Shown piece after piece: positions 45,100-53,357 of a stretch of 64,000 nucleotides of DNA. Positions within the stretch are counted from its first letter, which is position 1. Each line of letters starts with the position of its first letter. Both the position numbers and the translations under genes were made by a program. Below the pieces are notes generated by a model. That model saw only the letters and a list, made by a program, of their open reading frames with translations, ran no database searches and was not told the origin of the DNA. The stretch lies in contig NZ_JAPCID010000007.1 of the NCBI RefSeq assembly GCF_027587175.1, positions 1 to 64,000 on the forward strand, given 5' to 3'. Source of the DNA: Solirubrobacter deserti. GTDB lineage: Bacteria; Actinomycetota; Thermoleophilia; Solirubrobacterales; Solirubrobacteraceae.

Positions 45100-46203
45100 G
45101 TGCGGACGCTCCCGTTCTACATCGGTGGCTTCCTCGGCCCGTTCGGCGGGGGTGTGGTCGCCGTGCTCGTGCCCCAGCTGCGCGACGCGTTCGACGCGAC
45201 GACCGCCGGCGTCGCCGCGACGATCCCGGCGTACCTGATCCCGTTCGCCGTGCTGCAGCTGGTGTCCGGAACGATCGGCGAGCGGCTGGGACGGCGACGC
45301 GTGGTGCGCACGGCGTACTTCGCCTACGCGCTGCTGTCGCTCGCGGCCGCGTTCGTGCCGAGCCTCGGCGGCTTCCTCGTGATCCGCGCGCTGCAGGGCT
45401 GCGCGAACGCGTTCCTCACGCCGCTCCTGCTGGCCGGGCTCGCCGACCTCGTCTCCGCGCGCCAGCTCGGGCGCGCCGTGGGGACGTTCGCCGCCGTGCA
45501 GACGGCGGCGGTCGCGCTCGCGCCGCTCGGCGGCGGGCTGCTGGGCGCGTTCGACTGGCGGCTCGTGTTCCTGGTGCAGTCGGCGGTCGCGGTCGCCCTG
45601 GCGCTGATGCCGCCGGCGGACCCGGAGAAGCGCGACGAGGCCCCGCGCCTGCGCGCCGTCTTGACACGCCGCGTCGGGCTGCTCAGCGGCGCCGCGTTCA
45701 CGGCCTACGCGGGCGTCACGGGGATCGGCTTCCTCGTGGCCGTCGAGGCCGCGGACGCGTTCAGCGTCGGCTCGATCATGCGCGGCGTGCTGCTCGCCGG
45801 ATTCGGGGTCGCGGGCATGCTGCTCGGCCGGGCGGCGGGCGACGCCGTCGACCGCTTTGGCCGCGTCCCGGTCTCGCTCGTGGGGATCGCGATCAGCTCC
45901 GCGCTCGTGGTGACGATGGGGATCGCGCCCTCGCCGCTCGCGCTGGGCGCGATCTGGTTCGCGGTCGGGCTCGGCTCCGCGCTGGTGTGGGCGGGGATCA
46001 ACGTGCTCGCGGTGGAGGCCGTGCCGGGCAATCGGGCGGGCGGGACGTCGGTCGTGAGCGCGTTCAAGTTCGCCGGCAACGCGGTCGCTCCGCTGATGTG
46101 GCTGCCGCTCTATCACGCCGACCCGCGGCTCGGCTTCCTCGGCGCCGGAATCCTCGCCGCCACGGCCGCGCTCTTCATCGCACCGCTGCGCGTGGCACGC
46201 TAG
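45100..46203 (+). CDS. Major facilitator superfamily transporter
   Basis: A 367-residue MFS transporter with about 11-12 hydrophobic segments. The loop 2-3 motif GERLGRRRVVRTAYFAYALL and loop 8-9 equivalent GDAVDRFGRVPVSLVGIA are present, along with FVPSLGGFLVIRALQGCANA. It resembles the drug/metabolite efflux subgroup, but substrate is unknown. It is shorter than usual (~400), lacking a long N-terminal part. GTG 45100 begins just after a TAGGGA box. The YbhN-like gene starts 7 bp after its stop. Confidence 0.88.
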   Translation: MRTLPFYIGGFLGPFGGGVVAVLVPQLRDAFDATTAGVAATIPAYLIPFAVLQLVSGTIGERLGRRRVVRTAYFAYALLSLAAAFVPSLGGFLVIRALQGCANAFLTPLLLAGLADLVSARQLGRAVGTFAAVQTAAVALAPLGGGLLGAFDWRLVFLVQSAVAVALALMPPADPEKRDEAPRLRAVLTRRVGLLSGAAFTAYAGVTGIGFLVAVEAADAFSVGSIMRGVLLAGFGVAGMLLGRAAGDAVDRFGRVPVSLVGIAISSALVVTMGIAPSPLALGAIWFAVGLGSALVWAGINVLAVEAVPGNRAGGTSVVSAFKFAGNAVAPLMWLPLYHADPRLGFLGAGILAATAALFIAPLRVAR

Positions 46204-46209
46204 AGGGCA

Positions 46210-47190
46210 GTGACCTACGCCAGCATCGGAGATTCCTTCTCGTCGTTCTTCGACGCCGTCGGCTCGTTCTTCGAGAACTTCGCCGCCGTCCAGTGGATCC
46301 CGCTGTTCCTCGCGCTGGTCTTCTTCACGACCTACCTCACGCTGCGGGCACGCGCGTCGTTCCACATCCTGCGTGCCGCCTATCCCGACGTCAAGATCGA
46401 GTTCAGGCGCGTGTGGGGCGCGTACTTCGCAGGCTACGGCTTCAACTCGGTCATCCCGGCGCGCGGCGGCGACGTGATCCGGCTGTTCCTCACCAGGTCC
46501 TCGGTGCCGACGGCCAGCTACCCGGCGGTCGGCGCCGCGTTCGCGATCGAGTTCATCTTCGACCTCACGATCGCGGTGCCCGTGCTCGCGTACGCGTTCA
46601 GCCAGGGCGTGTTCCCCAAGCCGCCGGACTTCTCCGCGCTGCCGGCCTTCGACCTCGCCTTCTTCGCCTCCAACCCGCGCTTCACGCTGTTCCTGCTGAC
46701 CGTGCTGGGCATCGGCGTGATGGTCGGCTTCGCGCTGCTGTCGGCGCGCGTGCGGCGTTTTTGGGAACGCGTGCGCCAGGGCCTGACGATCGTGTTCGAC
46801 CGCAAGCGCTACTTCCGCGAGGTGTGGCTGGTGCAGTTCGCGGGCTGGCTGTGCCGGTTCGCGGCCTTCTGGTGCCTGCTGGAGGCGTTCAACGTCGGCG
46901 GGTCGGTGAGCAACGTGCTGCTCGTGCTCGGTGTGAACGCGATCGCCGCATTGGTGCCGTTCACGCCCGGCGGCGCGGGCGTGCAGCAGGCGTTGTTGGT
47001 CACGGTCTTCGGCTCGGGCGCGACCGTCGCCGCGTACTCGGTCGGCCAGCAGATCGCGATCGCGGCGCTGACGTTCCTGATCGGGCTGTTCGCCGTCGTG
47101 CGGATCTTCCGCTTCAAGTCCTTCAAGGAGGTCATCGCGGCGGGCCGCTCGCAGCGGGAGGCGGAGAAGGCCGCCGAACCCGCCACGTGA
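46210..47190 (+). CDS. YbhN/UPF0104-type membrane protein (lysylphosphatidylglycerol synthetase TM family)
   Basis: A 326-residue membrane protein with about eight hydrophobic segments, first of three paralogs in the window. Family features are SVIPARGGDVIRLFL near residue 85 and the signature VPFTPGGAGVQQALLV near 260. The family corresponds to the flippase-like part of MprF and to YbhN and AglD2. Probable lipid or polyprenol-linked substrate flippase, unproven here. GTG 46210 is 7 nt after the MFS stop codon. The stop overlaps the GTG of the glycosylase gene (GTGA). Confidence 0.8.
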   Translation: MTYASIGDSFSSFFDAVGSFFENFAAVQWIPLFLALVFFTTYLTLRARASFHILRAAYPDVKIEFRRVWGAYFAGYGFNSVIPARGGDVIRLFLTRSSVPTASYPAVGAAFAIEFIFDLTIAVPVLAYAFSQGVFPKPPDFSALPAFDLAFFASNPRFTLFLLTVLGIGVMVGFALLSARVRRFWERVRQGLTIVFDRKRYFREVWLVQFAGWLCRFAAFWCLLEAFNVGGSVSNVLLVLGVNAIAALVPFTPGGAGVQQALLVTVFGSGATVAAYSVGQQIAIAALTFLIGLFAVVRIFRFKSFKEVIAAGRSQREAEKAAEPAT

Positions 47191-47894
47191 TCCTGCGCGC
47201 CGCCGAGCAGCCCTACGACGGCGCGGCGCTGCTCGACTTCCTCGTCCGCCGCATGGTGCCGGGCGTGGAGGAGTATGTGGACGGCGTGTACCGGCGCAGC
47301 CTGCCCAGCGGCGAGGTCGTCGAGCTGCACCCGCATCCCGAGGGGTTCGAGGCCACGCACGACGTGTCGGGACTGCTCGATCTCGACGCGCCCGCGGCCG
47401 AGATCGCCGCCCGCATCGACCTGCCTGGCTACGACGCGGGCACGCGCGTGCCAGGCTGCGTCAGCGGCGAGGAGATCGCGGTGCGGGCCGTGCTCGGCCA
47501 GCAGATCTCGATCCAGGCCGCGGCCACCCACGCGGGACGGTTGGTGGAGGCGGTGGGAGAGCCGCTCGCCGCGCCCTCGGGGGCCGTCACGCACCGGTTC
47601 CCCACGCTGGAGGCGATCGCCGAAGCGCCCGACAGCGCGTTCGCGATGCCCGTCACCCGGCGCGACACGCTGCGCTCACTGGCCGGGCAACCGCTGGACC
47701 GGCTGATCGAGCTGCGCGGCGTCGGCGCGTGGACGCAGACCTACGTGAACATGCGGGCCCTCAAGGACCGCGACGCGTGGCTCGGAACCGACCTCGGGGT
47801 GCGCCACGCGCTGCACGACGGCGCGGTGGACGCGGAACGCTGGCGACCGTTCCGCGCGTACGCCGTCGTGCACCTCTGGCGCAGCCTCGGTTAG
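47187..47894 (+). CDS. AlkA-like DNA-3-methyladenine glycosylase II
   Basis: A 235-residue HhH-GPD base-excision repair glycosylase. The AlkA N-terminal domain is present (ILRAAEQPYDGAALLDFLVR, ... GVYRRSL), then AVRAVLGQQISIQAAATHAG, the helix-hairpin-helix LRGVGAWTQTYV and, 16-20 residues later, WLGTDLGVRHAL with the catalytic Asp. No Ada domain is attached, unlike many actinobacterial homologs. GTG 47187 overlaps the stop of the YbhN-like gene. It is the third repair gene here after Fpg and AlkD-like, but they are in different operons. Converges on the peroxiredoxin gene with 4 bp overlap. Confidence 0.85.
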   Translation: MILRAAEQPYDGAALLDFLVRRMVPGVEEYVDGVYRRSLPSGEVVELHPHPEGFEATHDVSGLLDLDAPAAEIAARIDLPGYDAGTRVPGCVSGEEIAVRAVLGQQISIQAAATHAGRLVEAVGEPLAAPSGAVTHRFPTLEAIAEAPDSAFAMPVTRRDTLRSLAGQPLDRLIELRGVGAWTQTYVNMRALKDRDAWLGTDLGVRHALHDGAVDAERWRPFRAYAVVHLWRSLG

Positions 47895-48550
47895 GCGGGC
47901 TGCGGCACGATCCGGATGTACGGCTTGGGCTCTTCCCAGCCGTCCGGGTACTTCTCCTTGGCCTGCTCGTTGGAGACCGAGCCGGCGATGATGACGTCCT
48001 CGCCCGGCTGCCACTGGGCGGGCGTGGCGACGGCGTGGGTGGCGGTCAGCTGCAGCGAGTCGATCACGCGCAGGACCTCGTCGAAGTTGCGGCCGGTCGT
48101 CATCGGATACACGAGCAGCAGCTTGATCTTCTTGTCCGGGCCGATCACGAACACGTTGCGCACCGTCTGGTTCTGCGCCGGCGTGCGCTCGGTGGCCTCA
48201 CCTTCGACCTCGGCCGGGAGCATCCCGTAGGCCTTGGCGACCTGGAAGTCCTTGTCGCCGATGATGGGGTAGTTCGGCGCGGTGCCCTGCGTCTCCTCGA
48301 TGTCCTTCGACCAGCCGACGTTGTTCTCGGCGGGATCGACGGAGATGCCGATGATCTTCACGCCGCGCTTGTCGAACTCCGGCTTGATCGACGCCATGTA
48401 GCCAAGCTCGGTCGTGCACACCGGGGTGAACGCCCGCGGGTGCGAGAAGAGCACCCCCCACGAGTCACCGAGCCACTCGTGGAACTTGATCGTGCCCTCG
48501 GTGGTCTCCGCTTCGAAGTCTGGAGCCGTATCGCCAATGGTGAGGCCCAT
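47891..48550 (-). CDS. Peroxiredoxin, 1-Cys (Prx6) type
   Basis: A 219-residue thiol peroxidase. The peroxidatic Cys is in HPRAFTPVCTTELGYMAS (PVCTTE), with the C-terminal Prx6-like extension (LQLTATHAVATPAQWQPGED, KEKYPDGWEEPKPYIRI). This long C-terminal domain marks the 1-Cys/Prx6 group. It reduces peroxides in the cytoplasm, using an unknown reductant. A strong Shine-Dalgarno (AGGAGGA) is 6-7 nt before ATG 48550, and a TAAACT -10 box lies ~36 nt upstream of the start, overlapping the stop codon of the next gene. Confidence 0.94.
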   Translation of the reverse strand: MGLTIGDTAPDFEAETTEGTIKFHEWLGDSWGVLFSHPRAFTPVCTTELGYMASIKPEFDKRGVKIIGISVDPAENNVGWSKDIEETQGTAPNYPIIGDKDFQVAKAYGMLPAEVEGEATERTPAQNQTVRNVFVIGPDKKIKLLLVYPMTTGRNFDEVLRVIDSLQLTATHAVATPAQWQPGEDVIIAGSVSNEQAKEKYPDGWEEPKPYIRIVPQPA

Positions 48551-48585
48551 CGTGTCTCCTCCTAAAAGGGGGTCTGGTTTTGGGG

Positions 48586-48591
48586 AGTTTA
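48586..48591 (-). promoter_or_regulatory. Peroxiredoxin -10 element TAAACT overlapping the upstream stop codon
   Basis: TAAACT read leftward occupies 48591-48586; its first three bases are the TAA stop codon of the gene at 48589-50082. The peroxiredoxin ATG is about 36 nt further down with a strong Shine-Dalgarno, so here the transcript has a leader. Confidence 0.55.
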
Positions 48592-50082
48592 CCGGGCCTC
48601 GGGGAGCCGGATCAGACAGGCGCGGAAGGCGAAGCGCGTCGCGGCCTCGCGCGTGACGACGCCGAGCGAACGGGGCGCCGGCGGGAGCCCGCCGGCCGCC
48701 TGGGAGCAGAACGCGCGCGCCTCGTCGTCGGTCACGGCGTAGCCACCGACGAACCCGCAACGCTCCTCGGCGAACGTCCCGATCCGGCCGCCCGGCGGTC
48801 CCTGCTCCCAGAACCGCTCGACCGAGCGCGCCGGGTCCTCGAACTCGCCGGGGATCGTCGCCCGCACGCGCGCGGCGGCGGCGCCGACGTCGCGGCCCGT
48901 CAGCGTGGCGCGGGCGAAGCGGCCGAGCGCGTCGCACGCGGGCTGCGGCGGCGGGTCGCCGGCGCCGGCGCGGCCGCCGAGCAGCGGCCCACCGACGCGC
49001 AGAAGGCGGTCCGTCTCGCCGATGTAGAGGTCCCCGTCCGCGTCGACGGCCAGCGACCGCACGAAGCCGAGCCGCGCGCTCACGGCGCGCCCGTCGCCCC
49101 GATGGGTGCCGCGCACACCCGTTCCCGCCACGACGAAGCGCCGTCCGTCGCGGAGGGCGACGATGCGCGGGAGCACACGGTCACTGACGTAGACCGTGCC
49201 GTCGGGGCCGACGGCCACGCGCGTCGCGTCGAGGTCGGCGACGACTGTCTCGGACCGCGCGGCCGGATCGACGCGCACCACCCGGCCCTCGCGGGCGAAG
49301 TACACGGCGCCGTCCGGGCCGACGGCGAAGTCGCGCGCGCGTATGCCCGGGACCACGGGCCGCAGCGATCCGTCACGCCAGCGCAGCAGCCCTTCCTCGG
49401 TGAGCAGGTCGACCCCGCCGCCGGGCGCCGGGGCCAGTCTGGACGCGCGCTGACCGAGCGGTTGCGGTCGATCTCCGGCACCGAAGCGCACGACCGTGCC
49501 GTCGCGCTCGGAGAGACCGAAGAGCGCGCCGCCGGAGGCCGCGACCAGCTCGAGGTCCTCGCGCGCGACGGCGGGAAGCTCCGTGCCGCGCGTGATCACC
49601 TGCACGAACCCGCGCTGGCTGAAGTAGGTGTCGCCGCCGTCGAACCAGATCGCCTCGGCGCCGTCGGTGGCGATGACATCCAGCTTGCCCTTGGGCACCG
49701 GATCGCTCGGCCACAGCAGGACGGCCGTCAGCGGCCCGAGCGCGACCGCCAGCCACATCGTCGAGAACCCGCTCACCACGAGCGCCGCTCCGCCGGCGGC
49801 GGCAAGGACGAGCCCCGCGTCCGGGGCGGTCTCGACCCACGGGCCGCCGGTGAGGGCCAGGTGGAGACCCGCGCGCGCGGCGAGCGCGATCAGCGTCACA
49901 CCCGCGACGCAGCGGGCCGGCCGGCAACGGACGAGAGCGGTGGCCAGGATCACGACGAGCAGGTACGGGAACGAGAAGCCGTCCTCCACGCGCGGGTCCC
50001 ACAGCGCGGGCGTGTCCCACTCTGCCCACGGCGCGAACACCGCGACCCAGGCGAGCAGAAGACCGAAGAACGCGACGGGCAT
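48589..50082 (-). CDS. Membrane-anchored NHL-like propeller protein
   Basis: A 497-residue protein with about four N-terminal hydrophobic segments (MPVAFFGLLLAWVAVFAPWA; PYLLVVILATALVRC; AGVTLIALAARAGLHLAL; and ~95-130, AGGAALVVSGFSTMWLAVAL), then a ~280-residue all-beta region with NHL-like units of ~40 residues (FAVGPDGAVYFAREGRVVRVD, VAVGPDGTVYVSDRV, SLAVDADGDLYIGET). The C-terminal ~90 residues hold several cysteines (PACDALGRF, EERCGFVGGY, RAFCSQAAG). Probably a surface-exposed sensor or anchor. ATG 50082 opens at the first helix. Function unknown. Confidence 0.7.
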   Translation of the reverse strand: MPVAFFGLLLAWVAVFAPWAEWDTPALWDPRVEDGFSFPYLLVVILATALVRCRPARCVAGVTLIALAARAGLHLALTGGPWVETAPDAGLVLAAAGGAALVVSGFSTMWLAVALGPLTAVLLWPSDPVPKGKLDVIATDGAEAIWFDGGDTYFSQRGFVQVITRGTELPAVAREDLELVAASGGALFGLSERDGTVVRFGAGDRPQPLGQRASRLAPAPGGGVDLLTEEGLLRWRDGSLRPVVPGIRARDFAVGPDGAVYFAREGRVVRVDPAARSETVVADLDATRVAVGPDGTVYVSDRVLPRIVALRDGRRFVVAGTGVRGTHRGDGRAVSARLGFVRSLAVDADGDLYIGETDRLLRVGGPLLGGRAGAGDPPPQPACDALGRFARATLTGRDVGAAAARVRATIPGEFEDPARSVERFWEQGPPGGRIGTFAEERCGFVGGYAVTDDEARAFCSQAAGGLPPAPRSLGVVTREAATRFAFRACLIRLPEAR

Positions 50083-50201
50083 CGCGTGCAGGTGTCGCCC
50101 CGGTGGTCGAATCTGAAACGCTGGTGCGCGACCCTGTGTGGTGGCGCAAGAGGATGCGTGCGGACGCTCGCGCACCTCGCGCCCGGGCGGCGACGCGGCG
50201 C

Positions 50202-51080
50202 CTACGGGAGGCTCGGATTCGTCGCGGTGCCCGGCGTCAAAGTCTTCGTGAACCAGTAGTCGGCGTACGGCTCGGCGTTGAAGGCCTCGACCTCGACATA
50301 GCCGGAGGAGCGGTACAGCGCCTGCGCCTCGGTCAGCGCGCGGTTGGTCTCGAGCCGGATCGCCGTCGCGCCCTCCAGCACCGCGTGGCGCTCGAGCTCG
50401 GCCAGGATGCGCCGGCCGACGCCCAGCCCGCGCGCCTCGGGCGCCACCCACATCCGCTTGATCTCCGGCGGGTCGGCCGTCTTGAGCGCGCCGCAGCCGA
50501 TCGGCTCGCCGCGCAGCCGTGCGACCACGAACACGCCCGAGTCGAACGGCAGCGCGACGTCCTCGCTGAAGCCCGCCTCGAAGCGCTCGTCGATCTCCGC
50601 GAAGTACCGCTGCAGGCACGCGCGCGCCCCGTCGCCGGCTGGGTCCTCGGCCGCCAGCTCGACGATCCCCGACGTCAGGAGGCGCTCGACCGTGCGCATC
50701 GCCTCGACCAGCTGCGTGCGTCCCCGCTCGTTGAGCGGCTCCAGCAGGGAGCGGGCGAGGTCGTCGCTGCGCTCGTCCAGCCGCGCGCGCTCGGCCCGGC
50801 CGGCGGCGGTCAGCGTGATCGTGCGCCGGCGCCGGTCGTCGGCCCCGGCGCGCACGGTCACCAGGCCCTCGGCCTCGAGCGTGCGCAGCAGCCGGCTCAG
50901 GTAGCCCGAGTCCAGGTCCAGCCGCGCGCGCAGCTCGCGCACGTCGGTCACGGCGCCCACCTCCCACAGCACGCGGTTGGCCCCGAGCGGGCGCCCGAGG
51001 TCCAGGTAGGAGTCCATCAGCGCGCCGACGCGTTCAGTCACGGTGCGGTTGAAGGAGCGGACCTGCGCGACCGGTTCCAT
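50202..51080 (-). CDS. MarR-GNAT fusion protein
   Basis: A 292-residue fusion of a MarR winged helix (~1-140: VTERVGALMDSYLDLGRPLG, LDLDSGYLSRLLRTLEAEGLV) and a GNAT acetyltransferase (~150-280: DSGVFVVARLRGEPIGCGAL, RMWVAPEARGLGVGRRILAEL). Such fusions occur widely in bacteria and probably couple acetyl-CoA or substrate binding to repression; targets are unknown. The start ATG 51080 lies 8 nt after a TAAAGT box that sits in the centre of a 16-bp dyad, so the protein most probably represses itself. No close operon partner. Confidence 0.9.
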   Translation of the reverse strand: MEPVAQVRSFNRTVTERVGALMDSYLDLGRPLGANRVLWEVGAVTDVRELRARLDLDSGYLSRLLRTLEAEGLVTVRAGADDRRRRTITLTAAGRAERARLDERSDDLARSLLEPLNERGRTQLVEAMRTVERLLTSGIVELAAEDPAGDGARACLQRYFAEIDERFEAGFSEDVALPFDSGVFVVARLRGEPIGCGALKTADPPEIKRMWVAPEARGLGVGRRILAELERHAVLEGATAIRLETNRALTEAQALYRSSGYVEVEAFNAEPYADYWFTKTLTPGTATNPSLP

Positions 51081-51084
51081 GGTC

Positions 51085-51100
51085 TCTGACTTTAGTCAGA
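51085..51100. promoter_or_regulatory. MarR-type operator centred on own -10 box
   Basis: TCTGAC (51085-51090) and GTCAGA (51095-51100) flank TTTA. The leftward -10 box TAAAGT (51094-51089) lies in the middle; the ATG is 8 nt downstream. Typical autorepression geometry for MarR proteins. Confidence 0.65.
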
Positions 51101-51131
51101 TATCGGTTCGCTGCCAACCTACGCCTTCGGT

Positions 51132-52166
51132 ATGGCGAGAGCGCACGAGGCAGGCATCGATTTCCGCGCCGTCGGCAAGCGCGCGCTGTTCTTCGCCGTG
51201 GTGGCCGTGCTCGCGATCGTGGCGCTCGCCGAGCTGCCCGGGATCGACGAGGTCCGCACCGAGTTCTCGCAGGCCGAGCCGGGCTGGATCGTTGCCGCGG
51301 CCGTGTTCCGGATCGGCTCGATGCTGGGGTTCGTGCGCGCGCTGTGGTCGGCCTTCGACCGCGTCATGCCGTGGCGGCGCGCGCTCGTCCTCGGCCTGGC
51401 CGAGCAGGGCGCGAACGTCCTGCTGCCCGCCGGCGGCGCGGGCGGGCCGGCCTACGGCGCGTACGTGCTGACGCGGCTCGGCGTGCCCGCCGACCTCGCC
51501 GCCCAGCGCCACGCCGCGCTGTTCCTGGTCACCAGCGCGGTGAGCTTCGCGGCGATCATCGTCGCCGGCACGCTGACGGCGATCGGTCTGCTGCCCGGCG
51601 AAGTCGCGCTGATCTGGACGCTCGGCCCGGCCGCGGCGATCGGGGCGCTGTTCGCGCTGGTGGTGCTGTTCGGCCGCAGCGATCCGCCGCAGGAGCCGGA
51701 GAGCGGGCGCGTGCGGCACCTGGTGTGGCGCGTCTGGGGCTTCGTGCGCGACGGGGTGCGCACGTCGCTTCAGCTCGTCCTGCACGGTGACCCGCTGCTG
51801 ATCGTCGGCTCGATCACCTACTTCGCGTTCGACGTCGCGAGCCTCGCCTGCATGTTTCATGCCTTCGGCGGCGGCGCGCCGGACCTCGGCGTGTTCGTCC
51901 TGGCCTACGCGCTCGGCCACGCCGGCGCGCTGATCCCCACGCCCGGCGGCGTCGGCGGCACCGAGGGTGGCCTGATCGGCGCCTTCGTCGCCTACGGCAC
52001 GGCGCTCCCACTGGCCACGGCGGCGGTTGTCGGCTACCGCGTCTTCCAGCTCGGCCTGCCGGCGCTGTTCGGCGCGGCGGCGCTCGTGCGCGTGCAGCAC
52101 GTGCTCGCGCACCCGCCACCGCGGGAGGAGGTCGCGGCGCGCTTCGAAGCGCACCGCTGGCGCTGA
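51132..52166 (+). CDS. YbhN/UPF0104-type membrane protein, second paralog
   Basis: A 344-residue protein with about eight hydrophobic segments (first ~18-35, FFAVVAVLAIVALAELPG). Signatures: NVLLPAGGAGGPAYGAYV near 105 and IPTPGGVGGTEGGLIGAFVA near 275, the latter the family hallmark. Same fold as the proteins at 46210 and 56879, but the three are not closely similar, so they probably diverged long ago and carry different lipids. ATG 51132 is the first start after the divergent MarR-GNAT gene. Function inferred as lipid flippase. Confidence 0.8.
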   Translation: MARAHEAGIDFRAVGKRALFFAVVAVLAIVALAELPGIDEVRTEFSQAEPGWIVAAAVFRIGSMLGFVRALWSAFDRVMPWRRALVLGLAEQGANVLLPAGGAGGPAYGAYVLTRLGVPADLAAQRHAALFLVTSAVSFAAIIVAGTLTAIGLLPGEVALIWTLGPAAAIGALFALVVLFGRSDPPQEPESGRVRHLVWRVWGFVRDGVRTSLQLVLHGDPLLIVGSITYFAFDVASLACMFHAFGGGAPDLGVFVLAYALGHAGALIPTPGGVGGTEGGLIGAFVAYGTALPLATAAVVGYRVFQLGLPALFGAAALVRVQHVLAHPPPREEVAARFEAHRWR

Positions 52167-52253
52167 ATCTTCACGGGATACCCGCGCCGCTCGCCTAGCG
52201 TCGCCGCGGTCACTGGCCCTGCGGGAAGGGCCTCTGAATTCAGGAGGAAGCGC

Positions 52254-53351
52254 ATGCGCGCACGTATCGCCGCCCTGATGTTGGGCGGGTTGCTCTGCAC
52301 CGCGGTCCCGGCCGAGGCGAGGGACCGGCCGTTGCCGGCCGACGGCGGACCGCGCCAGTTCGACCTCGAGGCCCACCGCGGCGGGCTCGGGCTCACGACC
52401 GAGAGCACGCTGCAGGGCTTCCGCAAGGCGCTGGAGCTCGGGGTCACCACGCTCGAGCTCGACGTCCAGATCACGCAGGACAAGTACGCCGTCGTCACGC
52501 ACGACCGCCGCGTGTCCGCCCAGAAATGCAAGGACACCACGCCGGTCACGGCGGGTGACCCGGAGTTCCCGTATGTGGGCAAGTTCATCAAGGACCTCAC
52601 GCTCGCCCAGGTGTGGACGTTGGACTGCGGCCAGCCGCTCGCCGACTACCCGCTGCAGGAGGTCATCCGCGGCGTCAAGATGCCGCTGCTGCGGCAGGTG
52701 TTCGCGCTCACCGAGTGCATGCGCGGCGACCGCACGTGGATGAACATCGAGACCAAGGTCGAGGCCGGCGCGCCGCACGAGACCGCGCCGCGCGAGGAGT
52801 TCGTCCAGATCACGGCGCAGGAGATCCGCCGCGCGCGCGTCCAGGACCGCGTCACGATCCAGAGCTTCGACTGGGGCAGCCTGATGCGCTGGCGGCAGGT
52901 GATGCCGCGCCTGCCGATCGTCGCGCTCACCAACGGCGACTTCCTGCAGGTCGGCCAGCCGGGCGCGTCGCCGTGGCTGGGCGGGATCGACGTCGACGAC
53001 TTCGGCGGCTCCTACGTGCGCGCCGCGCACTCCTTCGGCGCCGACGCGCTCTCGCCCGTGCACGGCAACCCGCAGAACGGCAAGGTCGGCGACCCGAACT
53101 ACGTGCCGTACACGACGCCGGCGCTGGTGCGCGAGGCGCACCGCGTCGGCCTGCCCGTCGTGCCGTGGACGGTCGACGATCCCGCGACGATGGCGTCGCT
53201 GATGGACGCCGGTGTCGACGGGATCATCACCAACTATCCGGACCGGCTGCGCGCCGTGATGGCGCAGCGCGGCTACAAGCTCCCGCGCGGGGAGCGTGAG
53301 CCGCGCCACACCGACTGCGTCGGCTACGCGATGTCGGCCGCCAAGCCGTGA
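52254..53351 (+). CDS. Secreted glycerophosphodiester phosphodiesterase
   Basis: A 365-residue exported GDPD-family enzyme. Signal peptide MRARIAALMLGGLLCTAVPA. Catalytic features: the first His-Arg in LEAHRGGLGLTTESTLQGF, ELDVQITQDKYAVVTHDRRV (metal ligands Glu-x-Asp and the second His), and NIETKVE. The C-terminal PVVPWTVDDPATMASLMDAG and DGIITNYPDRLRAVM match the family. Likely hydrolyses glycerophosphodiesters or teichoic-type polymers outside the cell. A strong GGAGGA Shine-Dalgarno precedes ATG 52254 and a TAGCGT box is about 50 nt upstream. Confidence 0.92.
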   Translation: MRARIAALMLGGLLCTAVPAEARDRPLPADGGPRQFDLEAHRGGLGLTTESTLQGFRKALELGVTTLELDVQITQDKYAVVTHDRRVSAQKCKDTTPVTAGDPEFPYVGKFIKDLTLAQVWTLDCGQPLADYPLQEVIRGVKMPLLRQVFALTECMRGDRTWMNIETKVEAGAPHETAPREEFVQITAQEIRRARVQDRVTIQSFDWGSLMRWRQVMPRLPIVALTNGDFLQVGQPGASPWLGGIDVDDFGGSYVRAAHSFGADALSPVHGNPQNGKVGDPNYVPYTTPALVREAHRVGLPVVPWTVDDPATMASLMDAGVDGIITNYPDRLRAVMAQRGYKLPRGEREPRHTDCVGYAMSAAKP

Positions 53352-53357
53352 GCTGAC

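Noticed and set aside
46201-46212. TAGAGG at the MFS stop as a -10 box for the YbhN-like gene
   Set aside because: Only 3 nt separate it from the GTG; cotranscription with the MFS gene is simpler.
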